The notes under the pieces are model-generated. The model was not told the DNA's origin. It saw only the letters and a program-made list of their open reading frames with translations, and searched no databases. The position numbers were made by a program, and so were the translations under genes. From assembly GCA_034716155.1 (NCBI GenBank), contig JAYEFR010000203.1:1-41106 (forward strand): DNA of 41,106 nt. The letters are read 5' to 3'. Source of the stretch: JAGGYK01 sp034716155 (GTDB taxonomy: Bacteria > Desulfobacterota > Desulfomonilia > UBA1062). This document shows, one piece after another, positions 25,654 to 33,578 of the stretch (within the stretch, counting starts at the first letter, position 1; every line of letters begins with the position of its first letter).

Positions 25654-26884
25654 TCACCATTGATGCAGCCTTAGAAATAATCTCCTTGGCCAACGTTTCA
25701 TCTATACCCTCTATCTCTACCAAGTTGCCGGCCTGCGCCCCTGCCAGGTCTTCCACACTCTTATGCCCTGCATCATATAATCTCTCCGCCAGAGAATGAT
25801 CTAAGCAATCAATACTAAAAAGGGGGTTATTGTCAACAGAAGAGACCACCTTTTCCGCTTCTTCCGCCCGCACATCTATCCTCCATCCTGTAAGTTTGGC
25901 AACCAACCTCACGTTTTGCCCTTTTCGCCCTATTGCAAGGCTCAGCTGATCATCTGGGACAACCACATCCATACTTCGGGTAGCATTATCCACTATTACC
26001 TTGGTTACCCTCGCTGGGGATAGGGCATTACACGCAAACTTCACAGGGTCCTCCGACCATGGGATAATATCCAGCCGCTCCCCTCTTAGCTCCTGTATAA
26101 CGTTTTGTACCCTCGCTCCTTTTACCCCGACACATGTCCCAACGGGATCTATGCCTGTATCATGCGAGCGGACAGCCACCTTTGCCCTTATCCCTGGCTC
26201 TCTTGCTACTATAACAACCTCCACTACCCCTTCTGCTACCTCTGGAACCTCCATTTCAAACAACTTTACCAGGAAGCGGGGGTGCGACCTTGATAGCTCT
26301 ATCTGTGGTGTCCTTAATGATTTGGTCACATCGAGGATATAAACCTGTATTCTATCGCCCCTCCTGAACGTCTCCCCTGGAATCTGTTCTTTTTCTCTAA
26401 GTATCCCCTCTGCTTTACCCAAATTCACAATAATATCTCTTCTCTCAAATCTATGCACAAATCCAGACATCACCTCAAATTTGCTCCCTATAAATTCATC
26501 ATATATAGCGTCCCTTTCCGCCTCCTTTACCTTCTGAATAATTACCTGCTTAGCGCTTTGTGCTGCTATCCTCCCTAACCTTGAAGAATCTAATTTTTCG
26601 CCAAGCTCGTCGCCTTCCTGACAATCAGGGTCCAGCCTCCTTCTGGCTTCTTTCAATAATATCTGCGTGTTGGGGTCTTCAACGTGCTCTGTAGCTACCT
26701 TAAACTGAAAGATTTCCACCTCGTCAATATCTGGATTGTACTGCACCTCCAAATTTATGTCCTCGCCATATACCTTCTTGGCGGCACTAAGCATTGCTGC
26801 CTCTATTGCGCCTATCAAATCTTCTTTTTTAAGACCCTTTTCCTTGACTATTTGCTCTACTACCTTTGAAATATTCAAACCCAT
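25631..26884 (-). CDS. nusA: Transcription termination/antitermination factor NusA
   Basis: This 417-residue RNA polymerase-binding factor has an N-terminal NusA domain (about 1-130), S1 (about 135-200), two KH domains (about 205-345, including CVGVKGARVQNV and AIGRKGQNVRL) and a C-terminal helix-hairpin-helix tail (about 355-410) that ends around VEIEGIDETLAKEI. It has one short acidic-type repeat rather than the two of E. coli, which gives the shorter length. It follows rimP by 9 nt. Confidence 0.97.
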   Translation of the reverse strand: MGLNISKVVEQIVKEKGLKKEDLIGAIEAAMLSAAKKVYGEDINLEVQYNPDIDEVEIFQFKVATEHVEDPNTQILLKEARRRLDPDCQEGDELGEKLDSSRLGRIAAQSAKQVIIQKVKEAERDAIYDEFIGSKFEVMSGFVHRFERRDIIVNLGKAEGILREKEQIPGETFRRGDRIQVYILDVTKSLRTPQIELSRSHPRFLVKLFEMEVPEVAEGVVEVVIVAREPGIRAKVAVRSHDTGIDPVGTCVGVKGARVQNVIQELRGERLDIIPWSEDPVKFACNALSPARVTKVIVDNATRSMDVVVPDDQLSLAIGRKGQNVRLVAKLTGWRIDVRAEEAEKVVSSVDNNPLFSIDCLDHSLAERLYDAGHKSVEDLAGAQAGNLVEIEGIDETLAKEIISKAASMVNEKENDT

Positions 26885-26893
26885 GCATTCCTC

Positions 26894-27358
26894 CTAAAAA
26901 TCAAAGTCAAGATTGGCCTTTATAACGTCTTGTGCCTTCACCGAGACCTGAATGCCTTCTACATCTAATAATATTACATCCTCGCCCAATAAGCCCTTTA
27001 ATACTCCTCGATATGTCTTATCGCTGGTGTTAATCTTCACTACTCTCCCTGCAAAGCGTTCAAAGTCCTTAGGACTTGTCAGTCTCCGCTTCAGCCCCGG
27101 AGAAGACACCTCCAGCTTATAGCGGCCTGGTATTGGGTCTTCCGCATCTAGAAGAACGCCCACCCGCCTGCTCACGGCCACGCAATCATCTAAAGTAACG
27201 CCTGCCGGCTTATCAATGGTAAGCCTTAGGACGCCCCTTCCAAGTTTTACCTCTACCAATTCCAACCCCATTATGGAGACCTCTTTTGTAACTAGGTTCT
27301 TTACCCTTTTTATCATCTCCGTCTCCGTCATAGTAACAAAAAAGCGGGTTACCCCCAC
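26894..27358 (-). CDS. rimP: Ribosome maturation factor RimP
   Basis: This 154-residue 30S maturation factor is recognised by LELVEVKLGRGVLRLTID, VSRRVGVLLD and LEVSSPGLKRRL. The start is set at GTG 27358 because GAGGAGG lies 8 nt upstream. A longer frame exists to 27418 but would overlap the tRNA-Gly gene, and an ATG at 27331 is the other possibility. The gene begins only 28 nt after the CCA end of the tRNA and is followed by nusA, so tRNA and mRNA must be processed from one transcript if the promoter at 27475-27502 is used. Confidence 0.93.
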   Translation of the reverse strand: MGVTRFFVTMTETEMIKRVKNLVTKEVSIMGLELVEVKLGRGVLRLTIDKPAGVTLDDCVAVSRRVGVLLDAEDPIPGRYKLEVSSPGLKRRLTSPKDFERFAGRVVKINTSDKTYRGVLKGLLGEDVILLDVEGIQVSVKAQDVIKANLDFDF

Positions 27359-27385
27359 TTTTCGTTCCTCCTCGCCGCAATTTCC

Positions 27386-27461
27386 TGGAGCGGGCAACGG
27401 GACTCGAACCCGCGACATTCAGCTTGGGAAGCTGACACTCTACCAGCTGAGCTACGCCCGC
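27386..27461 (-). tRNA. tRNA-Gly (anticodon CCC), CCA encoded
   Basis: A full cloverleaf can be drawn on the minus strand: acceptor GCGGGCG/CGCCCGC-like stem with one mismatch (GTT...), D arm GCTCAGCTGGTAGAG, anticodon stem TCAGC/GCTGA enclosing TTCCCAA (anticodon CCC), and T arm GCGGGTTCGAGTCCCGT. The 3' CCA is in the DNA (27388-27386). It reads GGG glycine codons. It is the first element of the rimP-nusA-infB operon. Confidence 0.97.
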
Positions 27462-27474
27462 TCACTGGGTCCTA

Positions 27475-27502
27475 AATAGAATACCCCGTGCCTGTTTGTC
27501 AA
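27475..27502 (-). promoter_or_regulatory. Probable promoter of the tRNA-Gly/rimP/nusA/infB operon
   Basis: Perfect TTGACA (27502-27497), a 16-nt spacer and TCTATT (27480-27475, 4 of 6 to TATAAT). Transcription would begin near 27468, just before the mature tRNA 5' end at 27461. Confidence 0.6.
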
Positions 27503-27617
27503 CTAGTGTTTGGTTGCTGAAAGTAGAATGGGCTTAACTCTCATAACCCGCATGAGCGACCCACGCCCACAACCAAGGATGAAAATGGCAATCAGATTCA
27601 AAAAACAAGACTTCTTT

Positions 27618-27760
27618 ACCACAGAGATCACAGAGGTCAAAAGGGTTTGCTTTTTTTATCCAATCAAAAAAGATTGATTCCTATAGGGAGTTCTTGGTTT
27701 TGATTTACAGGGAGATACCGGCAAATCAAAAAAAGATAAACTCTCTGTGCCCTCCGTGGT
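27618..27760. repeat. MITE-like element with imperfect terminal inverted repeats
   Basis: ACCACAGAGATCACAGA on the left matches TCTGTGCCCTCCGTGGT on the right as an inverted repeat at 14 of 17 positions. Inside, GTTTGCTTTTTTTATC faces a related GCAAATCAAAAAAAGATAAAC-type tract. About 143 bp long, with no coding capacity. Confidence 0.55.
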
Positions 27761-27791
27761 GAATACTAAGACTAAACAAATGCCGGTAACC

Positions 27792-27932
27792 ATTTTCACA
27801 TAAACTCCCATGTCTGCAAGACAGACACCCCCAAAGATGGAAATGCTTTCGGGGGTCTCTCGCTTACGTGCTGAGAAAAGCATCCATCCCCGAAACCCGG
27901 CCCCTGATCCCCAATACCTGTTTTCATATAAA
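27792..27932 (+). repeat. Dispersed repeat family R1, copy A
   Basis: It starts TTTTCACATAAAC and ends TTTTCATATAAA. Internal blocks GCAAGACAGACAC, CCAAAGATG, GCTGAGAAAA and CCCCGAAA line up in order with copy B at 28823-28948 despite considerable divergence. Confidence 0.7.
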
Positions 27933-28147
27933 TTTGTTAAATCGCGAGGTAAAAAGCGAAGCTAAAAATCTTTTTTTGCCTCTCGATTTCTTCAAGATTA
28001 CCCATGATTCACTGCGAAGTGCCAAGCCTAACCAATCAAACTAATAAAACCAATGAACCCATATAAATAATATTCTTTAACTCTTACCTATTCACTATTT
28101 GGGTTTCGTAACTAATGGGCTACATAGGCATCTAGCGCACACCAGGG

Positions 28148-28546
28148 CTAACAGGGCACCATCTTTATCAGCACCGAACGCTTTCTCGGGCCATCGAATT
28201 CTGCTAAGAATATTCCCTGCCATGTCCCCAAAACCAGGGTTGCGCTTTCTACAAGGACCTCCACGCTAGACCCTATCAGACATGTCTTTATATGGGCATC
28301 CGCATTGCCCTCAATATGTGTGTACCCCCGGCTGTCCGGGACAAGTTTAGCCAGGGTATTTATTATATCATCCTTGAGATTGGGGTCTGCGTTTTCATTT
28401 ATGGTGATCCCGCATGTGGTGTGCGGAACATAAATTATAACAAAGCCGGCCACCATATTTTCTTCCCTGACCAGGTCCTTGATTTGAGAGGTGATGTCCA
28501 CAAGCTGGACCCGAAGGGTTGTCTTTACTTCCAATCTCTTTATCAT
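28148..28546 (-). CDS. yjbQ: YjbQ-family protein (UPF0047)
   Basis: This 132-residue protein of the UPF0047/YjbQ fold forms trimers in known structures; E. coli YjbQ has weak thiamin phosphate synthase activity and its real role is unsettled. The metal-site pattern is clear: YVPHTTCGITINENADP (about residues 44-60), the GNADAHIKTCLIG block, and LGTWQGIFLAEFDGPR near the end. The start at 28546 has GGAG 7-8 nt upstream; a longer open frame runs through repeat DNA and is not used. It is isolated between repeat-rich gaps. Confidence 0.9.
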   Translation of the reverse strand: MIKRLEVKTTLRVQLVDITSQIKDLVREENMVAGFVIIYVPHTTCGITINENADPNLKDDIINTLAKLVPDSRGYTHIEGNADAHIKTCLIGSSVEVLVESATLVLGTWQGIFLAEFDGPRKRSVLIKMVPC

Positions 28547-29001
28547 ACTTTCTCTCCTTCCTCTATGTACTCTCCATAACACAAACCATTCTATATATAA
28601 ACCCTTATGCCTGTCAGTAGTCCGTTGTCCGTAGTTTGTGGTATATTGGAAGGTGATCATCCTATCCGGAGGTTTTACAACTGACAACTATTTTCATACA
28701 GATTCTATCCCTGTAGGGCATCTTTCCCTTCAGCGGGCCGATCAGCCTTCCCAATACGTTGTAGGGCACATTCCCTTTGGCGGCCCGATGAGGGCAAAAG
28801 GCCCCTGCAAAACTTTCCGCCTATTTTCATATAAACCACCGTGCCTGCAAGGCAAACACAACCAAAGATGAAACCATGCCCGGGCTGAGAAAAACATTCA
28901 CCCCCGAAAACCGACCCCTGAGCCCTGTCCCCTATTTTCATATAAACCAGGAGGGGCTTCGCCCAAAGCTCCCGTCAGCAACCAATCCGCCTGTGATGAA
29001 A
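28547..29001. repeat. Gene-free stretch holding dispersed repeats R1 (copy B) and R2
   Basis: R2 occupies about 28702-28809: two diverged 48-bp units that start TGTAGGGCA (28712 and 28760), matching 4838-4917 in reverse complement. R1 copy B lies at 28823-28948 between ATTTTCATATAAACC boxes. A further ATTTTCATAC box is near 28689. Short open frames here are repeat-derived and not supported as genes. Confidence 0.75.
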
Positions 29002-29793
29002 CTAAAGCGGCCTTCTTTTTAAAAACAGCCTGGAAAAATTGCTTGTTGTAATGGCTGCCGTTTCATAAAAAGAGACCCCTTTTACCTCTGCCAAGGCCTT
29101 CACGGTTTCTATCATAAAGCATGGCTCATTTCTTTTGCCTCTATAGGGCACAGGGGCAAGAAAAGGGGCGTCTGTCTCTACCAAAAGAAACTCAAGAGGG
29201 ACCTTAGATATTATATCCCGCAGTTTGGATGCACCCTTAAACGTTATAACGCCTGGTACGGATATAAAAAACCCCTTTTTGGTGGCATACTTCGCCATGT
29301 CTAGGCCACCGGAAAAACAATGTATAACCCCACCTAAGTCCCAGCCTCTCCCCTCGTCTAGCACCTTCAATACAATATCATGAGCCTTTCTGTCGTGAAT
29401 AATGATGGGAAGGCCTAAAGATCGGGCAAGCTCGATATGTGCCCTAAACATATCCCTTTGTAACTCTAAGGTGTCGGGCGCCCTGTACAGATCAATGCCT
29501 GTCTCGCCTACCGCAATAATATGTTCGTCTGCTGCACACTCCCCCAGCTTAAATACATCATCAGGGGTGTATTCGCCTGCCCCATGTGGATGAATCCCAA
29601 TGGAAGAAAAAATCCCCTGATAGCCCTTCGCCACCCTTAAGGCATTGAGCGAATCATCAGGATCAAGCCCTACAAGGAGCATATTGCCTATCCCTTTTTC
29701 CTTAGCCCTAGCGATAACCTGTGCCCTGTCCTCTGAAAATGCATTGAGGTGGAGATGTGAGTGGGAGTCTATTATATTATATGCTTCCTGCAT
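29002..29793 (-). CDS. tatD: TatD-family metal-dependent DNase/hydrolase
   Basis: This 263-residue TIM-barrel protein has the metal motif HSHLHL (His11, His13), the GETGID block, IHDRKAHD, GVIHCFSGG and the C-terminal VETDAPFLAP. These are the standard TatD signatures; family members act as 3'-5' DNases, and D-aminoacyl-tRNA deacylase activity is also reported. It is the last leftward gene before the direction switch and lies back to back with the membrane protein gene, 54 nt between start codons. Confidence 0.93.
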   Translation of the reverse strand: MQEAYNIIDSHSHLHLNAFSEDRAQVIARAKEKGIGNMLLVGLDPDDSLNALRVAKGYQGIFSSIGIHPHGAGEYTPDDVFKLGECAADEHIIAVGETGIDLYRAPDTLELQRDMFRAHIELARSLGLPIIIHDRKAHDIVLKVLDEGRGWDLGGVIHCFSGGLDMAKYATKKGFFISVPGVITFKGASKLRDIISKVPLEFLLVETDAPFLAPVPYRGKRNEPCFMIETVKALAEVKGVSFYETAAITTSNFSRLFLKRRPL

Positions 29794-29847
29794 CGCATTC
29801 CTTCAAACCTCTTGCCAAATCCGCAAATTTCAGGTAGCGTAACGAAT

Positions 29848-30372
29848 ATGAGCGATACTTACAAGGTAAAAAAATCGTTTAGGATTCCCATGGTGGTCTC
29901 TGTTATTATATCTCTACCCATATTTGCAGATGTAATCTTGAATGAGGCTCAAATGCCCCATTTGGCCATAGCAATATTCCTCTTGTTAATATTTTATATA
30001 TTGACCATAAACAGCCTTATAAGAAAGGTAACCTTATCGGAAGATGGTATAAGGATCAGGGGGTTGCTGGGATCAAGGACCAGTAAATTAGACGATATCT
30101 CTTTTATAGATGGGGTTTCTATTGGCTCCAAACAGTATATCACCATATCTGTGCCAAAAAAAACCTACATCATACCAAACAGTTACGCAGGGTTTGATAA
30201 GATAACGAATTTTTTCTGCTCTCACCTGAAAGAAGATAAAACAGGGGAAGGTATACGGCTCATAAGAGAAAATCCTGTAAACCGCAATAAGGATACCATA
30301 GTTGCATGGATAACAGCGGGTGTCCTTGTCTTGGTATTATTTATTAGGTTTCATTTTCTGTTCCTTAATTAA
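29848..30372 (+). CDS. Small integral membrane protein, PH-like core
   Basis: This 174-residue protein is not assigned to a named family. Three hydrophobic segments stand at about 13-30, 38-57 and 151-172. Between them, residues 60-125 alternate short beta strands (VTLSEDGIRIRG, ISFIDGVSIG, YITISVPKKTYIIP), a layout like bacterial PH domains of membrane proteins. The start at 29848 is the first Met that leaves a short charged N-terminus before the first membrane segment; no strong ribosome site is visible. It sits 27 nt upstream of the parS site and ahead of parA, so a link to the origin region is possible but unproven. Confidence 0.6.
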   Translation: MSDTYKVKKSFRIPMVVSVIISLPIFADVILNEAQMPHLAIAIFLLLIFYILTINSLIRKVTLSEDGIRIRGLLGSRTSKLDDISFIDGVSIGSKQYITISVPKKTYIIPNSYAGFDKITNFFCSHLKEDKTGEGIRLIRENPVNRNKDTIVAWITAGVLVLVLFIRFHFLFLN

Positions 30373-30399
30373 GTTGGAATATTCAATGGTTACATTCAA

Positions 30400-30415
30400 T
30401 GTTTCACGTGAAACA
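30400..30415. promoter_or_regulatory. parS centromere site
   Basis: TGTTTCACGTGAAACA is a perfect copy of the bacterial chromosomal parS palindrome, bound by ParB. Palindromy extends on both sides to 30394-30421 (28 bp). It lies 48 nt before the parA start. Confidence 0.95.
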
Positions 30416-30463
30416 TTGAATTTTTTCCTTTATATTTTTCTCCGGATATGCTACTCTTCTTCT

Positions 30464-31255
30464 ATGTTCACAAAGATAGTAAGCGTGGTAAACCAAAAGG
30501 GCGGCGTAGGGAAGACCACGACGGCCGTAAACCTTGGTTCATCTCTTGCTATTATGGGAAGGCGGGTATTGCTGATCGATTTAGACCCCCAGGCCAACGC
30601 CACCTCGGGATTGGGAATAACCCCTTATAAATTAAAGCACCACATATACCATGTAATGATGGGTAGTATCGCCCTTGATGACATTATATTAAATACAAAG
30701 GTTAATGAGCTTGCGCTTGCTCCAAGTAACACGGACCTTTTCGGCCTGGAGGTAGAGCTTGCAGGGTCCCCGTCTCGCGAGAGGATTATAGCAAGAGCTA
30801 TATCAAGACTTAAGAGGGAGTTTGATTATATTATTATTGACTGTCCTCCCTCCCTTGGAATCCTTACGATAAATGCACTTACGGCAGCTACTAACCTTCT
30901 TATCCCTGTTCAATGTGAATATTATGCGCTTGAAGGGCTGGGCAGCCTTCTTAATACATTCTCAAAGATTAAAAAAAGGCTGAACCCGGGCTTAACCATA
31001 GAAGGATTTCTCCTTACCATGTTTGACCCAAGAACAAGATTAAGCCGGGATATTGCCAAAGATGTGAGATTGCATTTTAATTCTAAAGTGTTACATACAA
31101 GTATACCCCGTAATGTAACGTTGGGCGAGGCCCCAAGCTATGGGCTGCCGGCATGTCTATATGATATATCCTCAAAAGGCGCCCAGCATTACCTCATGCT
31201 GGCCAAAGAAATCATAAAAAAGGAGAACGTATGGCAAACCCCAGGTCAAAGGTAA
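30464..31255 (+). CDS. parA: Chromosome-partitioning ATPase ParA (Soj)
   Basis: This 263-residue ATPase drives origin segregation with ParB. The deviant Walker A KGGVGKTT (residues 12-19) follows the N-terminal strand IVSVVNQ. The second conserved Asp is in LLIDLDPQANATSG, and DCPPSLG is the Walker B-like block. The start at 30464 places KGGVGK at the usual distance; the open frame goes back through parS to 30320, which would wrongly include the parS site. No strong Shine-Dalgarno is seen. It overlaps parB by 25 nt. Confidence 0.95.
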   Translation: MFTKIVSVVNQKGGVGKTTTAVNLGSSLAIMGRRVLLIDLDPQANATSGLGITPYKLKHHIYHVMMGSIALDDIILNTKVNELALAPSNTDLFGLEVELAGSPSRERIIARAISRLKREFDYIIIDCPPSLGILTINALTAATNLLIPVQCEYYALEGLGSLLNTFSKIKKRLNPGLTIEGFLLTMFDPRTRLSRDIAKDVRLHFNSKVLHTSIPRNVTLGEAPSYGLPACLYDISSKGAQHYLMLAKEIIKKENVWQTPGQR

Positions 31256-32094
31256 GACTTGGAAGGGGATTGGATGCCATCTTTAATGACCTGCCCACAG
31301 ATGAAGGGCGGGCAGGCATAATAGAGATATCGGTTGATGAAATATATCCAAGCCCTACTCAACCAAGGAAAAATATAGACGGAAAAAAGATAAAAGAGCT
31401 TGCGGATTCTATAAAACAAAATGGTCTTTTATCCCCTATCCTCGTAAGGAAGGTGAATACAAAATATGAAATAGTAGCAGGAGAAAGAAGGTATCATGCA
31501 TCTATCATGGCGGGCCTGGACGCAATTCCTTCTATTGTTAAGGTTATATCTGATGAAGAGGCGTTTAAGCTGTCTTTAATAGAAAATCTCCAGCGTGAAG
31601 ATTTAAATCCAATGGAAGAGGCCGAGGCCTATCATATATTGACAACACAGTTTGCTCTCGCCCATCAGGATATAGCAATGAGCGTATGTAAGGATAGATC
31701 TACAATCACAAATGCCTTAAGGCTATTGGGCCTGCCGGAAGAAGCAAAACAAGCCTTAAGAGATGCGGTTATAACCACCGGTCATGCAAGGACAATATTG
31801 ATGTTAGATAAGATAAGCGAAAAAATCTCATTGTTGAATATGATTATATCTAAGGGGTTAACCGTAAGAGAAGCTGAAGGTGCTGTATCAAAAATAAGAA
31901 GATTAAATCCTAAGAAAAGGATAAAGACAGACCCGTATCTTGATGAGATAGCGACATTATTATCAGAAGGGCTATCCACACATGTGGTATGCTTATGGGG
32001 AAAAGCAAAGGGGAAGATTGTTATAAACGTAGCATCAAAAGCAGAGATGGGAAGGATCGCTGAAAAATTATTAAAGGCAGATTTACCGATTTAG
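31231..32094 (+). CDS. parB: Chromosome-partitioning protein ParB (Spo0J)
   Basis: This 287-residue CTP-dependent clamp loads at parS. The order is an N-terminal ParA-interacting tail (RLGRGLDAIF, about 8-17), the ParB/Srx domain with PSPTQPRKN and GERRYHAS (the family GERRxRA motif, with His-Ala-Ser), LIENLQREDLNPMEEA, then the helix-turn-helix that reads parS, and a C-terminal dimerisation segment. AAGGAG precedes the ATG. It overlaps parA by 25 nt and is followed by the AT-rich gap before dnaN. Confidence 0.95.
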   Translation: MANPRSKVRLGRGLDAIFNDLPTDEGRAGIIEISVDEIYPSPTQPRKNIDGKKIKELADSIKQNGLLSPILVRKVNTKYEIVAGERRYHASIMAGLDAIPSIVKVISDEEAFKLSLIENLQREDLNPMEEAEAYHILTTQFALAHQDIAMSVCKDRSTITNALRLLGLPEEAKQALRDAVITTGHARTILMLDKISEKISLLNMIISKGLTVREAEGAVSKIRRLNPKKRIKTDPYLDEIATLLSEGLSTHVVCLWGKAKGKIVINVASKAEMGRIAEKLLKADLPI

Positions 32095-32266
32095 TTATCG
32101 ACATAATTTCTACATATATACATATTTATATAACTTTTATTTTATGTGGGTGGTTTATTAAATAGTTTTGGATATACATAAACGAATGTTTTTAGATAAT
32201 TACAGGGGTTATAAACATTTGTCAGTGGTTTATATGTTACTTAAGTATTTAAAGGAGTAAGATAAA
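32095..32266. other. Candidate replication origin (parB-dnaN gap)
   Basis: This is a 172-bp, strongly AT-rich gap. TTATCGACA (32095-32103) matches the DnaA box TTATCCACA at 8 of 9 positions, and TTATAAACA (32209-32217) at 7 of 9. The run around 32110-32143 is almost pure A/T and could be the unwinding element. It also must hold the dnaN promoter and the AAGGAG before its start. The weak box content keeps confidence moderate. Confidence 0.45.
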
Positions 32267-33472
32267 ATGAAAATAGGCATCAAAAAATCGGTTTTCCAAA
32301 AAATGATTTCAAAGGTTAGTGGGTTTACGGAAAAAAAATCGACCTTACCTATACTCAGTCATATCTTAATAGAGACATATGATGAAGGTATTAAAGTAAA
32401 GGCAACTGATCTGCACATATCAATACAAGTAAAAGCCGAATGCAATGTTATGGAAAAAGGGGCCTGTGCTTTAAGTATAAGGAACTTAGTTGATATGATA
32501 CGTGAATTACCTGATACTGAGTTACGTATGCAAACCGAAGAAGGCACAAGAGCCAAGATCACTGTAGGTGATTATAAGTTTAACTTAAACATTATGGACC
32601 CCGAAGAATATCCAATGTTAGAACTTACAGATTCTGTTTCAGAGGGAAAAGATGGGTCTTCACCATGGCGAATTGATCCTTTGATAGTGAAATCCATGAT
32701 AGATCAAACTCTCTTTTCTGTAGCAACGCCATCAGAAGAAGATTCCAGATATACATTAGGAGGGGCTCAACTTGTGCCACGGCTGGATGAGAAAGAAGGA
32801 GTGAATTATATAGAGATGGTTACTACCGATGGACGAAGGTTATCTATGGCAGGGCAGGTAATACCAGAAGGGATTGATATGGAAAATGGTTTAATCATCC
32901 CAAGGAAAGGACTGCAGGAGTTGAGAAGGCTTATAGATACAGCGTATTCTGCTCCAATAGCCGAAGACGTGATAAAAGAAGCTGGGGGACCTTTACCTCA
33001 GGCGGATATATTACTCACAAAGGACTCTATCTTTTTCAAATCTTTTGATACCCTGGCAACAGTGAGGCTTATAGATGGTAAATTTCCTGATTATGCCGGC
33101 GTAGTTGATTTAGAAGGATATTCGTTTTATACTAGAATGCATGCATCGGAATTGCTAAATGCACTCAAGGTATGCTCAGCAATCGTATCTGATGTGTCAA
33201 ATAGCGTTAAGTTTCAGTTTAAAGGGGACACCACAATAATATATGCAAACAATCCCGAACAAGGAGATGTTAAAATTCCCATAGAGTCGGAACAACATGG
33301 TAGCGATATAGAGGTAAATTTCAACCCGAAATATTTAATTGATTGCTTGTCTATGATTGAAGGTGATGTTATCATAAGGCTGATCGATGAAGAGGGGCCT
33401 TGTTTAATAACACCTTATTCGCCTGAAGCGAAGACCGATAGTAAATGGATAATAATGCCTATGAGATTTTGA
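32267..33472 (+). CDS. dnaN: DNA polymerase III beta sliding clamp
   Basis: This 401-residue ring-forming processivity factor is recognised by an N-terminal FQKMISKVSGFTEKKSTLPIL, the mid block EMVTTDGRRLSMA and the C-terminal tail PYSPEAKTDSKWIIMPMRF. It is about 30 residues longer than the usual 365-375. The extra material appears to lie around residues 222-250, between a helix of domain II and the strand ADILLTKDSIFF. AAGGAG sits 7 nt before the ATG. No dnaA is upstream; parB takes that position. Confidence 0.96.
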   Translation: MKIGIKKSVFQKMISKVSGFTEKKSTLPILSHILIETYDEGIKVKATDLHISIQVKAECNVMEKGACALSIRNLVDMIRELPDTELRMQTEEGTRAKITVGDYKFNLNIMDPEEYPMLELTDSVSEGKDGSSPWRIDPLIVKSMIDQTLFSVATPSEEDSRYTLGGAQLVPRLDEKEGVNYIEMVTTDGRRLSMAGQVIPEGIDMENGLIIPRKGLQELRRLIDTAYSAPIAEDVIKEAGGPLPQADILLTKDSIFFKSFDTLATVRLIDGKFPDYAGVVDLEGYSFYTRMHASELLNALKVCSAIVSDVSNSVKFQFKGDTTIIYANNPEQGDVKIPIESEQHGSDIEVNFNPKYLIDCLSMIEGDVIIRLIDEEGPCLITPYSPEAKTDSKWIIMPMRF

Positions 33473-33578
33473 TTTCCACTAAAAGGAGAAATTAGATTAA
33501 AGTCCATCCGGAAACGGAATTATGGAAGCGGAAGAGTTTTCAGATAGGAACCAGGTTAAGAGAAAGGGATTAAATAAT

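Larger units (their letters stand above)
27462..28147. other. Gene-free stretch with MITE-like element and dispersed repeat
   Basis: No gene is supported between the tRNA and yjbQ. The stretch holds the operon promoter, a MITE-like element (27618-27760) and copy A of a dispersed repeat (27792-27932). The rest is AT-rich with no feature I can name. Confidence 0.7.

Noticed and set aside
27656..27883. 75-codon minus-strand ORF
   Set aside because: It covers the MITE-like element and R1 copy A and has no ribosome site; similarity to the 28.7-28.9 kb ORF is due to the shared repeat.
28705..28941. 78-codon minus-strand ORF with VCLAGTVVYMKIG-like segments
   Set aside because: It is encoded entirely by repeats R1 and R2; the related segment at 27656-27883 is in R1 copy A with different surroundings. 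Repeat-derived translation, not a gene.
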